A DNA stretch of 33,546 bases from Paraburkholderia sp. (lineage in GTDB: Bacteria; Pseudomonadota; Gammaproteobacteria; Burkholderiales; Burkholderiaceae). Position 1 is the stretch's first letter, and every line of letters begins with the position of its first letter. A model generated the notes under the pieces. The model was given only the letters and a program-made list of their open reading frames with translations. It had not been told where the DNA came from and did no database searches. The position numbers and the translations under genes were made by a program. Shown one piece after another: positions 30,755 through 33,546 of the stretch. Location of the stretch: positions 1 through 33,546 of the forward strand of contig NZ_JAMFSB010000025.1 of NCBI RefSeq assembly GCF_026225065.1. The letters are read 5' to 3'.

Positions 30755-33546
30755 GTGGGCGAGACCAGCGCATTCATTCCGACGGGGCTTTCTCGCTACG
30801 TACCGCGACACCTGTTGACGGCGGGAACGTGCGAGATCCCGAGTGCGCGTGAGTTCCAGGGTGTAGCGATGATGGTGGACATCGCGGGCTTTACCGAGCT
30901 CACCGAAACATTTGCGCGCGAAGGGGTCGCGGGCGCGGAACGCTTGTCGGCGATCCTTGACCGGTACTTTGGAAGAATGACCGGCATCTCGATCGCACAC
31001 GGTGGCGACGTTCTGGATTTCGTCGGCGACGCGATCCGGGTGATATGGGAATACGACACGACACCGGATGAGACGGTGCGGCTCGCCGTGCAGTGTGGCC
31101 TGCAGATGCAACGTGCGTTGCCCGAAATCATCGCGGAAACCGGTGTGCAAATGCGTCAACGGGTATCGCTCGCAGAGGGCACACTCACGCATCTGACTGT
31201 CGGCGGCGTTGGTGGCAAGTGGTATAGCCTCACCGCAGGCGGTCCAGTGGCCGAGGCGGCCGCCGCCAATCATAAGGGCAGTGCAGACGAGGTCGTGGTA
31301 TGTGAATCGTTGTGGGACAAGGTGCGGGAGCATTTTGTCGCCCGAGCGCTGCCTTGCGGCGCGGCTTCAATCACGGAAGAAAGCGGCGCCGCCGTGTTGG
31401 CGCCTTTACCGCCGCCGCTGGAGCAGCTCGGTCCATCATCCGGCACGCTGGAAAAGTTTTTTGGGCACCACTTTCTTGAACGCGTACGCGTGGGTGGCGG
31501 GCGTTGGTTCGGAGAGTTCAGGAATATCACCACGCTATTCATCGGGCCGTCCATCGTCGATTACTCCGGCGACAATGCATTGGGCCTTCTGCAAGCTGCG
31601 GTAGCGAGCACGCAAAAAATACACGAACGTTTTGGCGGCGCCCTCACCGAGCTTTCTGCGGATGACAAAGGGCTCACGCTACTTTCGGTATTCGGTTTGC
31701 CGGGGATGGCGCACGAAGATGACGCAGTTCGCGCGGTGGCCGCCGGCCGGGCGCTTGCCGGCGCAATGCGCGAGCGCGGCATTCCACTCAGCATGGGCAT
31801 CACTTCGGGACTGGCTCTTTACGCCGACCGCGGCGGCAACGAGCGCCGCCATGCGGGGCTGACGGGAGGGGTGGTGAACCGCGCCGCGCGGCTCATGACC
31901 GCCGCGCATGGCCGCGTACTGTGCGACAAGCCAACACGCGATGGCGCTGCGCGCGAGTTTCAATTCGAGGCGTGTGACCCTGTCTCGGCCAAGGGCTTCG
32001 CTGAAGTTGTCGCCGTCTGGCAGCCGCGGGCAGGCGCGGCGAGTGAGGGACATTCGTTCGCGGGCGTATCGGTCGGCCGCGAGATGGAAGCACAACAATT
32101 GTCGCTTGCGCTCGATGGGGTCATTGCAGGGCACGGCGACGCTATCGCTTTGTGCGGTGAGGCGGGCCTTGGCAAGACAAGACTCATTGCAGATATGGCC
32201 GCCAATGCGCGCGAGCGGGGGGCTTCAGTCATCTGGAGCGCTGGCTTTGCGCTGGAATCGATGTCGGTTTTTTATGTCTGGCGACACATCCTCGCTCAAC
32301 TGCTTTGCGGCACAGGCAAGTTCGACCCGGCACTGGCGAGCCGTGCTGCTGCCAATCTTGTTGCGGATGACGAAAGCCTTACGTCATGGTTGCCACTCCT
32401 TAACGACGTCATGCCGTTCCAGCTCGCCGATACGGAGCTCACGCAGGAGATGGTCGGTCACGCGCGAGCCGAGGGCTTGCGAATGCTCGTTACAGCGCTT
32501 GTTTCGCGCTCATCGCGCGACACGCCCATATTGCTGATCGCCGATGATCTGCACTGGTTCGACAGCGCATCCGCGGCGATGCTTCTGGAGCTCGCGATCG
32601 CGCGACCGCCGGGCCTTATGCTGCTGGCCGCCACACGGCCGCTCGACGACTCCTCCGCTGTCGAGGCGCATCAGGTTGTTCGCGAGTCGCGCTGCATTTA
32701 TTTACCCGGTCTTACGCGAGCGGCCCTGGGCGTATTGATCGCGGACCGTCTAGGTGCGGCGGAGGCGACGCACGAGCTGGTCGATTTCGTAGTGGGGCGC
32801 ACAGAGGGAAATCCGCTGTATGCCGAAGAGGTGGTTGCGGCGCTTCACGTTTCCGGTTATCTCGAGATGACAGATCGTGTTGCGGCGTTTTCCGCCGAGG
32901 CTGAGAGCGAAGCCAATGCCATGTTGCCTGAGGGATTGCGCGGCGTGATCGTCAGCCGGCTCGATACGCTCGGCGCTGCCGAACAACTCATGTTGAAGAT
33001 CGCTGCCGTGATCGGGCAGGAGTTTTCACTAAAAATGCTACGTGATCTGTTTCCTGGCGAGCAAGGCACGGCCGATCTCATCGCCCTGGCACGGGTGCTT
33101 GAGCGTGAAGACGTCGTGTACCCGGTAGGTGACGAGAGCGACTGCTACCGCTTCAAGCACGTCCTGGTGCAAGACGCTGTCTACGAACTGTTGCCGTACT
33201 CGCTGCGCCGGGAGTTGCATCGCGATATAGCGGACTGGGTCGAACGCAACGAATCGCATGACCTCGAACCGCACTTCGCGGCATTGGCATCCCACTGGGA
33301 ACGCGCGCGGAACATTCCTGCTGCCGTGACGTACCTCGAAAGGTCTGCAGAGCTTTCGTTGAAACACTATGCGAACCGTGACGCCATCAGGCAGGCGGAG
33401 CGGGCAATCAGGCTTGCTAACGAACACAAGCTGCCGCCGGATCGGGAGGGCGAGATGCGCTGCGAGGCGATGCTCGGAGAAGCCCATATCGAGTTGTTTC
33501 AATACGGCGCGGCCAGGGATCACTTCAATCGCGCACTCGTGTGCGC
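30755..33546 (+). CDS. Soluble adenylyl cyclase-like protein: two cyclase domains plus AAA/STAND ATPase (3' end outside window)
   Basis: The GTG at 30755 behind GGGAGGGGAGAG opens a frame of 930 codons that runs off the window. Residues 30-210 are class III cyclase domain C1: metal aspartates Asp42 (VDIAGFTELTE) and Asp92 (FVGDAIRVIW). The usual adenine-selecting Lys is Asp88 (GGDVLDFVGD). Domain C2 (about 255-425) lacks metal residues (TTLFIGPSIVD) but has Asn375 and Arg379 of the N-x3-R transition-state motif (VVNRAARLM). A split active site, as in mammalian sAC (ADCY10), is implied. An ATPase follows: Walker A GEAGLGKT (Lys474), Walker B ILLIADDLHW (Asp597-Asp598), then the helical region GNPLYAEEVVAAL and TPR-like repeats near the window end. 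Product could be cAMP or, given Asp88, another cyclic nucleotide. It diverges from a cNMP-binding regulator. Confidence 0.92.
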   Translation, partial: MGETSAFIPTGLSRYVPRHLLTAGTCEIPSAREFQGVAMMVDIAGFTELTETFAREGVAGAERLSAILDRYFGRMTGISIAHGGDVLDFVGDAIRVIWEYDTTPDETVRLAVQCGLQMQRALPEIIAETGVQMRQRVSLAEGTLTHLTVGGVGGKWYSLTAGGPVAEAAAANHKGSADEVVVCESLWDKVREHFVARALPCGAASITEESGAAVLAPLPPPLEQLGPSSGTLEKFFGHHFLERVRVGGGRWFGEFRNITTLFIGPSIVDYSGDNALGLLQAAVASTQKIHERFGGALTELSADDKGLTLLSVFGLPGMAHEDDAVRAVAAGRALAGAMRERGIPLSMGITSGLALYADRGGNERRHAGLTGGVVNRAARLMTAAHGRVLCDKPTRDGAAREFQFEACDPVSAKGFAEVVAVWQPRAGAASEGHSFAGVSVGREMEAQQLSLALDGVIAGHGDAIALCGEAGLGKTRLIADMAANARERGASVIWSAGFALESMSVFYVWRHILAQLLCGTGKFDPALASRAAANLVADDESLTSWLPLLNDVMPFQLADTELTQEMVGHARAEGLRMLVTALVSRSSRDTPILLIADDLHWFDSASAAMLLELAIARPPGLMLLAATRPLDDSSAVEAHQVVRESRCIYLPGLTRAALGVLIADRLGAAEATHELVDFVVGRTEGNPLYAEEVVAALHVSGYLEMTDRVAAFSAEAESEANAMLPEGLRGVIVSRLDTLGAAEQLMLKIAAVIGQEFSLKMLRDLFPGEQGTADLIALARVLEREDVVYPVGDESDCYRFKHVLVQDAVYELLPYSLRRELHRDIADWVERNESHDLEPHFAALASHWERARNIPAAVTYLERSAELSLKHYANRDAIRQAERAIRLANEHKLPPDREGEMRCEAMLGEAHIELFQYGAARDHFNRALVC

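Noticed and set aside
30564..30818. Plus-strand 84-codon frame in the divergent regulator/cyclase region
   Set aside because: It runs into the cyclase gene in another frame and lacks coding character; the region is better read as regulatory.

Overview
The window is GC-rich, densely packed bacterial chromosome. It consists almost entirely of nutrient-uptake and catabolic operons: polar amino-acid ABC transporters, two metabolite:H+ symporter-type MFS carriers, LysR/GntR regulators and a chemoreceptor. Gene content and protein style fit a soil or plant-associated betaproteobacterium of the Burkholderia/Paraburkholderia/Caballeronia group. That is an inference from family resemblance, since no rRNA or other taxonomic marker is present. 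No tRNA, rRNA, CRISPR array, insertion sequence or integrase was seen.

Left block (1-6323). A minus-strand operon runs SBP - permease - permease - ureohydrolase (agmatinase-like) - RidA, the last cut by the window edge. It diverges from a LysR regulator across a short intergenic region holding a perfect 9-bp-arm palindrome. No ATPase gene lies in this operon within the window. A chemoreceptor with an unusual cytosolic C-terminal Cache-like domain follows.

Middle block (6329-15473). This is a catabolic regulon. The minus-strand operon encodes a [2Fe-2S] ferredoxin-like subunit, an FAD/BFD subunit and an FAD oxidase-type subunit (HcnABC / D-hydroxyproline dehydrogenase-like), then a DHDPS-family lyase and a hydantoinase/dihydropyrimidinase. 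Divergent from it is a complete ABC importer (SBP, two permeases, ATPase). A GntR/FCD regulator gene lies at the far end. Matching GTATAC-type operators sit in the divergent promoter region and upstream of gntR, so the regulator probably controls both operons and itself.

Third block (15693-24122). An MFS carrier is followed by a fused double CMD/alkylhydroperoxidase-like protein that overlaps an NAD(P)H/FAD monooxygenase gene. Convergent to these is a VOC - pxpB - pxpC - MFS - DUF1445 operon that resembles the Bacillus ycsI-kipI-kipA neighbourhood (5-oxoproline metabolism) but lacks pxpA here. Its divergent LysR regulator carries an in-frame amber codon and is probably a pseudogene.

Right block (25211-33546). 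A small lipoprotein, a LysR-TauE/SafE pair, a frameshifted multi-pass membrane protein and a small DUF1488-like gene precede a signalling locus. That locus has a regulator with a degenerate receiver, a LuxR HTH and a C-terminal cyclic-nucleotide-binding domain. It diverges from a very large soluble-adenylyl-cyclase-like protein (two cyclase domains plus an AAA/STAND-type ATPase) that runs off the window. This cyclase/cAMP-sensor pair is the most interesting candidate system, followed by the hydantoinase-dehydrogenase regulon.
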